Shown in pieces: positions 46,040 to 57,800 of a DNA stretch of 64,000 nucleotides (position 1 is the first letter of the stretch; every line of letters starts with the position of its first letter). The notes below the pieces were generated by a model. It saw only the letters and a list, made by a program, of their open reading frames with translations, was not told the DNA's origin and did not search any database. The stretch is taken from the NCBI GenBank assembly GCA_026120185.1, contig JANUWF010001659.1:2790001-2854000 (forward strand), written 5' to 3'. This DNA comes from Voacanga thouarsii. Lineage: Eukaryota; Streptophyta; Magnoliopsida; Gentianales; Apocynaceae. Made by a program: the position numbers and the translations under genes.

Positions 46040-47168
46040 CCTTGTCCTTTAAAACCATGTTTCGAGATAACATGCCAAGTTTCAATTTTTCAGGTGAACA
46101 TTAAGTACTCAGCAGGAGGTTTTCTTCGTGACCTAGCTCGTGTTAAAGACAAACGATTCCAAGTAACTTGATCAGTTTTGGGATTTATTTTACACTAAAT
46201 GCGGTGACAAGACATTGGGATTAGCTGGAGTTTTCTCCATGTACTAGCTTGCGTAGGAGATAGATGACCCTAAAGAACCTGATCAGTTCTGGGAATTGTC
46301 TTACTTCAAACAAAGTGACAAACATTGAGAACTATCAAACACTTGAATACTTAAGTACCTGAATGCTTGAATACTTGGATACGTGAATAATTGAATACTT
46401 GGCATGGACACTTGATAACTCAAATACGTAGATACTGGAATATTGAATACTCGGACACTTGAATACTCGAATTCCTAAATATTTAAAACACTCAACACGA
46501 TTATTATTACTTTTTCTACTAAATTCTTGTATTCTTATTTTAACATATGCTCGTACTTGATATTTTAAATTCTTGAATACTTGAATTTCACATGAAAATT
46601 CCTGGATCCTTGAACAATTGAATTTAGTACAAGGAATCTTGAATTCTTGAATACCTGAATTATCACGTTTCCATGCAAGTATTCCTAAGATCTTGAAGTG
46701 ACATATTCTTAGAAAAGAATTCCTAAATACTTGAGTTAGTATCTTTTACACCAAAATTCCTGAATTTCTGATATAATCTGGTTTGCATATAAGGAGTCCT
46801 AACAATGTTTTTGAAAACTACTCATCATGAGTTATTACCTTTGGAAAAACACTAGCACATACGAGACTCACTGAGCCTTATGCTTACACGTGTGTATATT
46901 CCTTTTTGAAAAATTTAGGAATTAGAGGCGCAACAGAAGCACAATGGACTCCAGAGGCTCATGCTATGTCTGGAATCTTTGTGGAAGCTTAAGTAAACTC
47001 GTGCATATGTATCGAAAGTTAGACCTAGGTATTGTTCTATGTTTAATAAAATTATTTTGGAAAAAAATTTTCCGTTGCTTGTCGACTTAAGTTTGTTATA
47101 AAGACCCGTTGTCTGAAAGATCAGATGGGGCAACATCCCACTACGCCATGGAAATGTGGGGTGTTACA
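46040..47168 (+). repeat. LTR fragment B1, 3' part
   Basis: Starts with the duplicated CCTTG and continues the LTR interrupted at 9066. It matches B0 LTR 6725-7874, including a doubled unit (about 46113-46335), TTGAATACT repeats (46335-46680), the ACGAGACTCACTGAG block near 46860, an acceptor-like TTTAG|G ending near 46919 and a TGTTACA end at 47162-47168. Confidence 0.88.
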
Positions 47169-47640
47169 CTGCCACCCTGAACAAATATATACAACCGTTG
47201 AAGTAGGCAACCTAAGGAACTTAGACTTCCCTAGGCTACAAACTTTTTGGGAAAAAAAAAATTCTAAGTGATGACCAAGCAGCCTAGGGAATTTAGACTT
47301 CCCTAGGTCGCCATGTTGAAGCTACATATATATACATATAAAAACTAGGCGGCTTAGGAAAGTCTAGCTCCCTAGGCCGCCACATGAAACTAAATACACA
47401 TGTATATTTACAATGAAACAGGCGGCCTAGGGAACTTAGCCGCATTCTCCTTGAACAAAATTTGCACTTCTTCTATTTTCTTCCTTCTTCTTCCTTGTTC
47501 TTCCCTTTTATCTTTACTTAACATTTTCTATTTCCTAACAAAAATAAGATTAAAAGGATGTGGTGAGTAGTGAAATTTATAAGAATTTATCTCAATTGAA
47601 GTACAAAAACAATAGAAAATGTATATATGATGAAACCTTA
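47169..47640. repeat. Stretch with four CCTAGG hairpin units, unassigned
   Basis: Four related units at about 47206-47240, 47280-47314, 47347-47381 and 47420-47445 each pair a GGCGGCCTAGGGAA-like arm with a TTCCCTAGGCCGCC-like arm around a short loop. Spacing is about 70 bases. The rest is AT- and pyrimidine-rich and non-coding. It may be the remains of another element's LTR. Confidence 0.6.
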
Positions 47641-47649
47641 TCAAGCACT

Positions 47650-48110
47650 ACACCCTAAGGATTGGTTTACAGGAAAGTTTGCCATATACTTGTAGAAATT
47701 GAATACAAAGCATTTAGAGCAATCAAGCTTGTAAATTTTAATTTTAATTCTGTAGATGAAAAGAGATTTCTCCAACTGAATGAGCTTAATGAGTAGAGAA
47801 ATAAAGCTTATAAGAATCACAAAGTGTACAAGGAAAAGGTTAAACGATAGCATAACAAGCACATCCTATCCAACAGGGAATTTAAAGAACCGATCAAGTG
47901 TTGCTCTACAATTCAAGCCTAGGATTATTTCCTAGAAAACTTAAATCAAGATGGTCTGATCTATTCGCGGTAAACAAAGTCCTTATGGCATCATAGAATT
48001 CTCTCATCCAAAGAAAGGAACATTTAAAGTCAATGGAAATTGGTTGAAGCTTTACTTTGTAGAGGATCTTGGAGATTTAGAAAGAATTTATGAAATTTTA
48101 TATTCCTGAG
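47650..48110 (+). pseudogene. Athila-like integrase C-terminal remnant
   Basis: Translation with two or three frame changes gives LPVELEYKAFRAIK-like and EKRFLQLNELNE blocks (47660-47800), FPRKLKSRWSDLFAVNKVL (about 47923-47980) and KGTFKVNGNWLKLYF (from about 48014). This order is diagnostic of the end of pol in Athila/Tat elements of Ty3/Gypsy. Stops are frequent. Everything upstream of it in pol is missing. Confidence 0.85.
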
Positions 48111-48836
48111 AGAATTCTAATTCTTAACTATTTTTATTTGTTTAATTTTGTCTTTTCTTATTCACTTTATTTGATAGGAAATTTTTATTTTCTGGTGTTT
48201 TCATTTAGTATATTATTCTGTGATGTAACTTCACCTAATCTTGTTTTATTTTACTCATTCAGTATTTTAATTATTTTGGATGAATATAGATAACACTTAC
48301 TTTTTGGATGCTGATTCTCTTCGCTTCATTTCAAATGATCAATTTTAGCTTCTACTCACTTGGGGAGTATTACTTTACTTTTTCTTTCTTATCATTTTCA
48401 GTCCCATTGCATACATTCATATCACATATATTATTGGGCAATGATGATATTGTCCAATTTAAGTGTGGGGTAGAGGTTGAGTGATATTCTTTGCAAGATT
48501 TTATTATGGTTCTTCCATGTTAATTTTTTATCTTGAAAATTGATAAAATTGAGCTAAATTTTTTTGCAATTTTTGGCATATTTTGACCGTTTATGGAACT
48601 ACTATTCTTTTTCCCTTGGCATTGGAATTTGGAATAAGTTTGTTTTGACTGGATATTCTTAGGTAAATGTGTATATTTGGTTTGATATATACTAAGTCTT
48701 AAGAATTTAATTTAGCATTATTTATGTTTTAGTAAACATTGTGACATCTTATTTCCCAGAATTGATGAGAAACTTGTGGTGAAATATAAGTAAGGAATTT
48801 TAACTTATTTATATTCTATAATCTTCTAGCTAGTCC
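48111..48836 (+). mobile_element. Athila-like post-pol spacer
   Basis: Non-coding. The phrase AATTTAAGTGTGGGGTAGAG near 48456 is characteristic of the region between pol and the 3' LTR in Athila-type elements. It ends with AGTCC (48832-48836), the target duplication of solo LTR C2. The element resumes at 59869. Confidence 0.65.
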
Positions 48837-50230
48837 TGTAAAACCCCACCTAAAGCCAACCCTAGAGTAAGGGGGTCGGGATGCATATCATATCATTTTG
48901 CATGAATATATGTATATATATATTTTTATTTTTTTTGAATAATTTTATGTGCTTTAAAATTATGATTTATAGGTTAAAAGGCTTAGTTATACTTATTGAG
49001 TATGAAGGGTAAAATGGAAATTTTGCTTGAGGTCAAAATAGGAAGATAGCTTGAGGATTAAATAAGAAGAATATTTGGGTGAGAAAATAGGAACAAGAGT
49101 TGTTATGGTTGAGTGGTTAGAGCTTTGTGAATTAATCTCTAGGGTTATGAGTTCAAATCCCATCATTTAAGTTTTTATCATGATTATCTTAGTTGAGTTT
49201 GAATTTTTATTTTCTTGCATTCCATAAAAATAAGAATGTTGTCCTAAGGGAGACATGAAGACAATATCCTAATCCTATCATCATGTCCAAAAAAGAATTC
49301 TAGAGGAATTTTTGTCATTTTTATTACCTCTAGCTTGTCCTAACCTCTTCACAAATTAAAATTCCAAAAAATTCAGCAAGGATTTCTTGCCTTTGAATTT
49401 CAAAAATGAATCTTGGAAGTTGGAGAATTGATTGAAAATACGAGAAGAGTTAGGGAAGGTTCCCAAGGGAAATTAATCACCATAGTTGAACCTTCAAACT
49501 CATCTCCATAGTGTTCATATTCTTCATGGAAGAAATCTAGAAATTTTCCAGATTCTTGAGCAGCCTAACCTTCAAAAATCACAGCCATCTTTCTTACTCA
49601 TTTGCTGCCATAAAAATAGCCAATTTATTCATCTTGAAGATGAAAATTGCTGTGCAAAAACGGACTGCACAAAAACTACACAAACCAGAAAAAAATTCTA
49701 GGCAGTTTCGCTGATGTTCAACCAAAAAATGGAGTTGTTTCTTCTGCCTTCAAGCCAGCAAAACTCCTTTGCTTTTCCTCCATAAAGAAGGCTAGAAACT
49801 AGCCTTAAAGGACCCCCAAACACCTCTCAAAACCCTCTTCAAATAGAGCTAGAATATTGCAAAAAAACTGCATAGAAAAATGCAGCAAACCTTCGAATCT
49901 TGAACACCATGAAACCAAAAATTTCTAGCTTTGTTCCCTTAAGCCTTGGCCGAAGAAACCACCCCTAAACCTCTGTAAAATTAACCCTTGATCAAGTATG
50001 AACTAAACACCATTAACCTCTCCACTTACCTTGCACATTTGGACTCCATAACCACACCTCAAACATCTCTTAAGATCATTCCATTCAAACTTCAATTTGA
50101 ACTTCAAAAATTTCCAGCATTTGCTCCAGGGAAACACTCTTGTACTAGGCTTCATAACTAGAAATTTTTCTGCCATTGAGTTGATACGTATGGATTTGGG
50201 TATAAAAATCATATAAAAATAAGCACATTC

Positions 50231-51121
50231 TAATATGAATTCTTGGTGGCTTTTCTTGGTGTTATGGGTGTTTTTGTTGGCTAACTGTTTAGTTCAAAAA
50301 ATGGGACCCAAAACAGAGATTTTTCTTGTGACTAAAAGGAGAAAGTAACCTAACAACCTACACTCTTTCAAACCATTGAAAAACAAAGCCTCAAAGACCC
50401 TCAAGATGAGTAGAAAGTTCTACTATAATCTCACCCCAATATCCTCGAAGCAACAAAGGCAAACAAGAACAAATAGAATAGAGAAAATAGGCACCCAAAT
50501 ATTGTATTTCAAACAAACCTTAGAAGAACAAAGCAACTAAGACCCATTCAAAGAAATAACATTAGATTATCCAGAAGATTTATAAACTCTTACAAAAGGA
50601 GGACTAACCCTTTAGCTCGGTCTTGAACAAGATGAACAAGGAGGCTATGGCCTCTCAAAATTCTCTTCTTAAATTTGAATTAAAGTGAAGTGTATTGTGT
50701 TTTCAAATCACTAAAGGTGCTATTTATACTACCCTAACCCTAACTAAGTAATCCCTAAGGTTCTATTACAGTTTAGGGTCATAATAAGTCTTTACAAGCA
50801 ATTAAAATTAAACAAAACCAGAGAAAATATTAAAAACACGAAACTGTCGTCGGCTGCCCAGGGTGGAATTGGCGCCGGTTTGGGCACTACAGCCGGTGCC
50901 GGCTGTGTTCTGCCATCGGACGGTCGAAAGCCAGATGAATCCATTGTTGAGCAGAATGAAGTCGGCGCCGGTTTGGCTGCTTGGAGCCGGCACCGGCCAT
51001 CCTCTGGTGGCTTTTTTTTTTTTGTCTAGTTTCGTCCGTCTTCGTCACCAGCCCTTGTCCTTGCATGGCCACACCTCCCCCTCCTTTATCTTGACCTTCA
51101 TGATAAAGCGGAGTCTCATCA
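50231..51121 (-). repeat. 3' LTR of CRM-like element
   Basis: 891 bp. It contains two copies of a GC-rich unit (about 50865-50912 and 50962-50998) built on GGCGCCGGTTTGG and its near-complement GCCGGCACCGGC. The first two bases are TA where TG is expected. Confidence 0.92.
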
Positions 51122-51393
51122 TCTCCCCCTCCTTGAAAATGATTCATCTTCGAATCATTGCCATCATCTTCATGGAGTGCCTTTACTTTTGCCGCCTTCT
51201 TAGCTCCATCAAGGTTCATTCGTTCATCTATAGGTAAGGGGACCAATTCCAAATGAGTTAGAAGTGTGAGACCATACATAATTTCAAGAGGAGAATAAGA
51301 AATGTTAGAGTGAATAGCTCTTTTGTAAACAAACTCAAGGTGTGGCAAGCATTCCTCCCAATTGTTCAAGTTCTTCTTGGTTATGGTCCACAA
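51122..51393 (-). pseudogene. CRM-like element, integrase tail
   Basis: A minus-strand frame from 51393 reads WTITKKNLNNWEECLPHLEF, then SPLEIMYGLTLLTHLELVPLP and an Asp/Lys-rich end. This is the last part of a Gypsy integrase core. The frame runs on through the polypurine tract into the LTR as far as 50887. The catalytic Asp residues lie in the deleted part. Confidence 0.85.
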
Positions 51394-52390
51394 TAATAGG
51401 GTAAGTGTTCAGTTGACCACCTCCTTTGGAAAAACAACTTCAAATTCTTGAGGAACAGTTGCAATTTCATTAGGCAAAGACAATGAAAAATCATTAGTAG
51501 AAACATAAGAACCTTCGTATAAAAGAAGAATGACCGGTTCCTTAGCTTCTATAGTCTCTATGACCTCACTTTCTTTTGCAAAGAAATTCACTCTTCTTTT
51601 ACCTCCCCTCTCTTATCATTGCTCACTCCTATCCATGATTGTCAAAGGCACTTATTTGTTCATCCTCTCTCTCAACTCTTTTTCTTTTCTCTCTTGTTCT
51701 TTTCTCTCAATTTCTTGCTTTTGCTTTACTTCTTGTGCTCCCTTTTCCTTTTCTTTCTCCTTAATGATTCTTTGATTTTTGTTCACCTCATTGGGGGCCA
51801 TGGGGGTAAGGGTAAACTTAGTTCCCTCCTTGAGTAGGGAATAAGTATTCTTCCTCCCATCATGTTTAACATGCCTATCATATTGACAAGGCCTCCCTAG
51901 GAGCAAGTGACCCGCTTGCATGGGTACCACATCATATAACACATCATCCTTATACTTCCCCATCTCAAAAGACACCAAAACTTGTTTATTCACTCTCAAT
52001 TCGCCACTTTCATTCAACCAGTGCAATTTGTAGGGCTTGGGGTGTTTAATCCATTTCATGTTCAATTCCTCAACCAAGTTTGCACTAATCACGTTAGTGC
52101 AACTCCCACTATCCACAATGACGCTACAACGGGTTTTGTTGATTAGACACCTAGTGTAGAAAATATTCTCTCTTTGTTGGTGGTCTTGATCCTCAATGGC
52201 TTGTGAATTCAATGGCCTTCTTGTGACTCCCACCAATGAGTATTCTTGACCAACAACTTCCCCTTCATCACTTTCCTCATCCCTTCTTCCCTCTTGGTCT
52301 CCTTGGTACCTTTCTCCCTCTTCTTCCTCATCGGTAGAGACCTCACCATAGGGGTTAGTATACATCGTTCTCTTGCTTAGACACTCATGG
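51394..52390 (-). pseudogene. CRM-like element, protease region and deletion junction
   Basis: A 237-codon frame (52365-51652) holds an acidic linker (TDEEEEGERYQGDQE), then the protease with active site IVDSGSCTNVIS (about 52100). It goes on with KHPKPYKLHWLNESGELRVNKQVLVSFEMGKYKDDV and VVPMQAGHLLLGRPCQYDRHVKHDG, then a Glu/Lys-rich tail. A further minus frame (51591-51409) ends LPNEIATVPQEFEVVFPKEVVN, the block just before reverse transcriptase. The sequence then jumps directly to the integrase tail at 51393, so the deletion lies at about 51394-51411. The protease motif itself looks intact. Confidence 0.9.
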
Positions 52391-53300
52391 GAATTATGTC
52401 TATATCCAAGGTACTTAAAATATTTGATATCCCTATTCCTTTGTGGCCTCTCTATGGCTTTTTCCTTGTCCTTGTTCCATTCTTCCCTAGGTTTCCAAAC
52501 CTCCCTTGGCTTCCAATCCTCTTTAAGTTTGTAGAAGTCCCATTAGGATGGCTTAGAGGCTTCATCCTTCTCAATTGGCATCTTGCTAAAAGTGTTGGGG
52601 TTTGGAAGTGGTGGTCTAGTAAATGTCCTCCTCTTTAATTGCCTTTCAATCTTTATAGCGGCATGTACCATATCCTCCAAACGATCATAAGGATGAAATT
52701 CTACCAAGTTGGAAATCTCCCTATTTAATCGTCCCAAGAACCTTGCTCTTGTTGCCCTAGGATCTTTATTGATTTGAGCTCTCATCAACATAACTTCCAT
52801 CTCATTATAGTAATCTTTCACACTCTTGTTCCCTTGCTTGAGTGATTGGAGCCTTTGGTAGAGATCATTGTAGTAATGATGTGGTATAAACCTTGCCCTC
52901 ATCATGTCTTTCAACAAATTCTAACTAGCCACGGTTTCCACTCCCATTTGTCTCCTTTGAGCACTAACTTGCTCTCACCATACCAAGGCATACTCCTAAA
53001 ATTCCAAGATGGCCAACCTCACTTTGGACCCGTCACTATAGGTATGGCTCTCTAGGAATATCTCTATTTTGCTCTCCCACTCAAAATATGCTTCAAGGTC
53101 ACTCTTACCATAAAATGTGGGCACTTTCAATTTAATATGGCTCAACTCCCTTTCCACATCATTTCCTTCTCTCCTTCCTCCTCTATTACCCCATCCTCTA
53201 TGATATTCCCCAAAGGCCTCAACTTGTTCCCCCTCATACCACTCATCAACTCCCTCAAATTCTCATTCTAAATCTCTTAGATTGTTCCCTCCATTCCTTC
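52391..53300 (-). pseudogene. CRM-like element, gag
   Basis: A minus-strand frame (52917-52543) reads MLKDMMRARFIPHHYYNDLYQRLQSLKQG, then VKDYYNEMEVMLMRAQ and RARFLGRLNREISNLVEFHPYDRLEDMVHAAIKIE, the retrotransposon gag core. N-terminal gag coding traces continue to about 53300 with stops. The zinc knuckle region near 52370-52420 is damaged. Confidence 0.88.
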
Positions 53301-54010
53301 CCAATAGCTAAAATTTTAGTCCAACTTAGTGAATCACACAAATCAAAAGAATTTTCCAATTAGGGGGTCTTAGGGGAATTTCAACAAACACTTGTTGGGC
53401 GCCTCAAGTAAACTAGTTTTAAGTCAAGAATTTCAACAAAAAAAAAAAAAGTGGACTCAATCAACACAAGAAAAAGTACTAGACACTCATAAGCAAGAAA
53501 CAAACAAGAATTATCAAGAACAAAGAAACAAGAACAACTAGAACTAAGATGGTGAAGAACAAAATGATCACAAATATGCAATAGAAAAATTAAGTTCAAT
53601 GAATATGGAATTCAACAATAGAGTGATATACTAAGTCCCAATATCTCAAAGAATGAAAATTAAGAATCAAAGATCCCAACTATAGCAAAAAATATTCTCA
53701 TAGAACACTTATCAAACACCTTGGATGCAATTCTCGTCACTTAAGAACAATTAGCATTTTCACCCATATTGAAGCTAAATTTCACTACAATCACAAGATA
53801 AATTTGTTCCCAAGGATTATAACAACATCAAAGAGCAATTTCCCAACAGAAAAATCAAGATATAACAAAAATTTCAAGACCTTTTTGGAGCAATTTTTTG
53901 AGTGACGGGATTTTTCTCTGTTTTCTTTTTCTTCACTTTATAGGGCTCCTTTTCTTACTTTCAAGCTTTGATGGGAATCAAGCTTTTCCTTGATCTGATA
54001 CCAAACTCTT
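53301..54010 (-). mobile_element. CRM-like element leader and primer site
   Basis: Non-coding AT-rich leader. The primer site at 53994-54003 reads TGGTATCAGA on the minus strand (initiator tRNA-Met), seven bases from the LTR edge. Confidence 0.8.
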
Positions 54011-54897
54011 TGATATGAATTCTTGGTGGCTTTTCTTGGTGTTATGGGTGTTTTTGTTAGCTAACTGTTCAGTTCAAACAATGGGATCCAAAATAGAGAT
54101 TTTTCTTGTGACTAAAAGGAGAAAGTAACCTAACAACCTACGCTCTTTCAAACCCTTGAAGAACAAAGCCTCCAAGACCCTCAAGATGAGTAGAAAGTTC
54201 TACTATAATCTCACCCCAATATCCTCGAAACAACAACGGCAAACAAGAACAAATAGAATAGAAAAAATAGGCACCCAAATATCGGATTTCAAAAAAACCT
54301 TAGAAGAACAAAGCAACTAAGACCCATTCAAAGAAACAACATTGGATTATTCAAAAGATTTATAGACTCTTACAAAAGGAGGACTAACCCTTTAGCTTGG
54401 TCTTGAACAAGATGAACAAGGAGGCTAGGGCCTCTCAAGATTCTCTTCTCAAATTTGAATTAAAGTGAAGTGTATTGTGTTTTCAAATCACTAAAGGTGA
54501 TTTTTATACTGCCCCAACCCTAGCTAAATAATCCCTAAGGTTCTATTACAGTTTAGGGTCATAATAAGTCTTTACAAGGAATTAAAATTAAACAATCGGA
54601 GAAAATATTAAAAACGCGGAGTTGTCGTCGGATGCCCAGGGTGGAACCGGCGTCGGTTTAGGCACTACAGCCGGCGTCGACTATGTTCTGCCTTCAGACG
54701 ATCGAAAGCTGGATGAATCCATTGTTGAGTAGAATGAAGCCGGCACCAGTTTAGCTGCTTGGAGCCAACGCCGGCAGTCCTCTGGTGGCCTCCTTTTTGG
54801 TCTAGTTTCGTCCGTCTTCGTCGCCGGCCCTTGTCCTTGCATGGCCACACCTTCCCCTTATTTATCTTGACCTCCATGATGAAATGGAGTCTCATCA
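54011..54897 (-). repeat. 5' LTR of CRM-like element
   Basis: 887 bp, about nine in ten bases like 50231-51121. The GC-rich dyad units are less well kept here (54650-54775). Confidence 0.92.
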
Positions 54898-57800
54898 CAT
54901 TTCCAATCAAGTTTAAATTAAAACGTTAACCCCAAATTACACATATGAGCAAGCGTACTCATCATTAACATAGCATAGGGTTCAAACGAATGTCGATCCT
55001 CAAGGAACAAGTGTGCATTAATCCCTTTCTTCCATTGTTTAACCAACTCAATAAAGTGAAAAGAAAATAAAATATAATAAATAAAATAAAATAAAAATAT
55101 GTACATGTCAAGAATGGAAAAGTATATAACTCAAACTATTATTTTGACAAACATGATCTTAAAGTATTCAATCGTTCTCATAACTAACTATTCTCTTGGC
55201 ATCATGAAGGATTCAGGTAGATTCACTTCTTTGGTCAATCCATGAATTCACTATCTTCTAAATAAATTAGCATCACTTGGTCTGTCTCAACTAATTCACC
55301 CACAAGACGCATGAAACACAATCCTTCATTAAATTTTCTTGGTCTAGCAAATTTAAAGCATGAAATTAATCAATGAGTCCTTAGTCTGGTAAACATTAAT
55401 TAACCTTTAATTACTCAATCCTCAGCGATTAACCCCCTTGGTCTAGCAAGTTAATAGCCAATAAATATGAAATTAATCAATTGCAACTACAATCAACCTC
55501 TTTAGTTTAGCAAGTTAATGAAAAGAAACAACTAATTAATCTCGTAATACGCACAAGTAATTAAATACCAAGAAGAACAATTAATTAATCAAAAGATCAA
55601 ATAACTCGAAACATCATGAATACCTAAAACAATGTCAAATTACAATAAAACAATTAACATATCATTGTTTAAGAAAAAGAAAACAAACGAAAGAAATAGA
55701 TGCTCATAGACAAGCATTCTTCTTCTTCTCTTGAAGACCCTCTTGTACAATCCTTCTTGAACTGAAAGAATTCCTCTCGAGAAGATATTGATGATGCACT
55801 CTAAAATATATCTAAGTCTCTAAATTGTGCACCCCTCTTTCCTATGATAAATTGGCCTTTATTTATAGGCTTACAAAGTTCCTAAAAGAATCCTAAATAA
55901 AGAAGATGTAATTACCTAAATAATCCAAAACAAAAAAGGATTAGAAATTGCTAAAATTAAAACTAAATACTTCCACCGTCTTTGTGAATTGTGAATTGGA
56001 AACTAATTTGACTTCAATTTGGACGTTCTCACGTCATGCTGGAGACGTCAATTGATATTGAATTGTGATTGTGCTGAAATCTGGTGAATTTAGCTTTAAA
56101 TAAGCCGTGTAGAAGCTTCCTTTTTCTTTGCATTTGTATTGGCTAAATTGAGCCACAACCAAGCCACCTAACTGATTTCCTTCTTTTCTGTCTTCTGTTG
56201 TTGCGTCGGCTCAAGTGAGCCATTTTCCTTGCATCGGCTCAATTAAGCTGCAAATCACCACCGAAAATTGTTGCAATTCCTTCTTTTCCTCTTCTTTCTT
56301 TTGTCCTTTTGCTCAGCCACTTTTGTTGACTTTCTCTTCAACTTGGCCCCACCAAATTAATTCTTTCTTTTCTTGCTTCTATTGCTCTTGTTTCCGTTTT
56401 CGGCTTTGTGGCAATTGGCTTCTTCTTGTTGTCGACTTTCCAAGCCACCGAATTGCTGCCTTTAGCTTTTCTTTCTTCTTGCCGTTTTCTTTTGCTCAGC
56501 CATAAGCCATGAAGCTACCGAAATTGTTGACCGAAATCCATCCTTTTTCTTTGTTACTTCTTTCTTCTTTTGTTCTTTGTTTATTTGCTTTAACCGAGCC
56601 ATGAACCAAAATCCACTTAGTCATTTTCCACCTTTTCTTTTCTAATTCCCAATTGTAATTGCATTGTTTTATTCAATTTCTTTTTCCTGTGCTGCCAGTA
56701 GCTAACCTGTGCCGGCTCCCCTTCTCAGGCTGGCGTTGCCTCTATTCTGAAAAATCACACAATTCTAATTTTCTCTTATTTTTACATAAAATTACAGAAA
56801 AGCATTTTTATAAGGGAAATATCAAATAAGAAGGAATATGACTAGTTATTTTATAAAAAGTGTCTTAATTTAACCTCAAATAACTAAGAAAAATATGACT
56901 AATTTAGGCCCTATCATGAGCTCTGAATTTCGGCGAGCCTTAGAGCTATATTAACCTTCATTCATTTCAACAAAACCAAATAGTCCAGCCAGCTTCATTG
57001 TAGCTCCAAGAAACCTCCATCAATCAAACACCATTAACATCTCTTCTAACTCAAACCACTCCTCAAATCACTCCATTTGAATTTCAAATAATCAGATTTT
57101 TCTCTCACACTCTAAGCTAAAAACCGAAACCCCTGAATTCCCTAAACCATTTAGCCAACACTCTCCAGAAATTCGTGCATATCCTTTCTCAAATTCTCTC
57201 CATTTTCACCAAGAACATACACTACCTTTCTTCAAGCCAAAGACCATTCTAAACACCTCCAATCCCTCTCAAAAACTCTAGAATACTCCTACATACTCCC
57301 TAGAGTCCATTTCTAGAATTTATAACATCAAATCTCAAAAAAAAAAAATTGGCATTCGGATCAAAACCAGTTTTTTTCCTTGAAGTCTCAAGAACATTAT
57401 CAAGGTAACCAAGAACAACTCTTTTGTTCATCTTCTTCCCTTCAACCTATACCATGTCATGCTAATGCTCTCTCTCTCTCTCTCTCTCTCTCTCGGCCAA
57501 AATGGTGGTTACAACCATAGCTATTTTTCCTCCTCTCATGGACAATACAAGACCCTCAATCGCGTAGACCTTCTTGAATCTTCATCGAAGCAAACATCAA
57601 TCAAGTATTTCTCCTTAAACCTTCCTTTTAATTCTGAATTCACGTCTCTTAGATGTTAATAGGGAAAATAGAATATGAATGGGGGATTAAGTATATGCAT
57701 ACAAATGAAGAGAGTTGAGATTAGAACATGAGAATGGATGATCATAATTAAGCTGTATAGAATTCCTTGAGAATCAATGTGTGTTCATCATGTCTTAAGA

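Larger units (their letters stand above)
50231..54897 (-). mobile_element. CRM-like Gypsy element, internally deleted
   Basis: 4.67 kb with LTRs of 891 bp (50231-51121) and 887 bp (54011-54897), flanked by CATTC (50226-50230) and CATTT (54898-54902). Minus orientation is fixed by a primer site (53994-54003) and polypurine tract (51122-51136). Gag and protease are present, but reverse transcriptase, RNase H and most of integrase are absent. The closest lineage by gag and protease motifs is CRM-type chromovirus; this is a judgement by eye. Confidence 0.88.
50182..56916 (-). repeat. Tat/Athila-like solo LTR containing a nested element
   Basis: Boundaries are TGATACGTATGG at 50182 and GGCCCTATCA at 56916, flanked by TGAGT (50177-50181) and TGAGC (56917-56921), a duplication with one mismatch. 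On the minus strand it begins TGATAGGGCCTAAATTAG. Without the CRM-like insert it is about 2.06 kb. Pyrimidine-rich stretches at 56270-56650 yield Phe/Ser/Leu-rich frames that are not genes. No gag or pol is found, so it is probably a solo LTR; a small non-autonomous element is an alternative. Confidence 0.75.

Noticed and set aside
48111..48836. A possible host gene between the Athila-like remnant and solo LTR C2
   Set aside because: All frames are short and AT-rich, and the stretch has the typical post-pol phrase of Athila elements.
56215..56505. Phe/Ser/Cys-rich frame of 96 codons
   Set aside because: Arises from a pyrimidine-rich tract inside a solo LTR; no domain, and opposite to the element's orientation.
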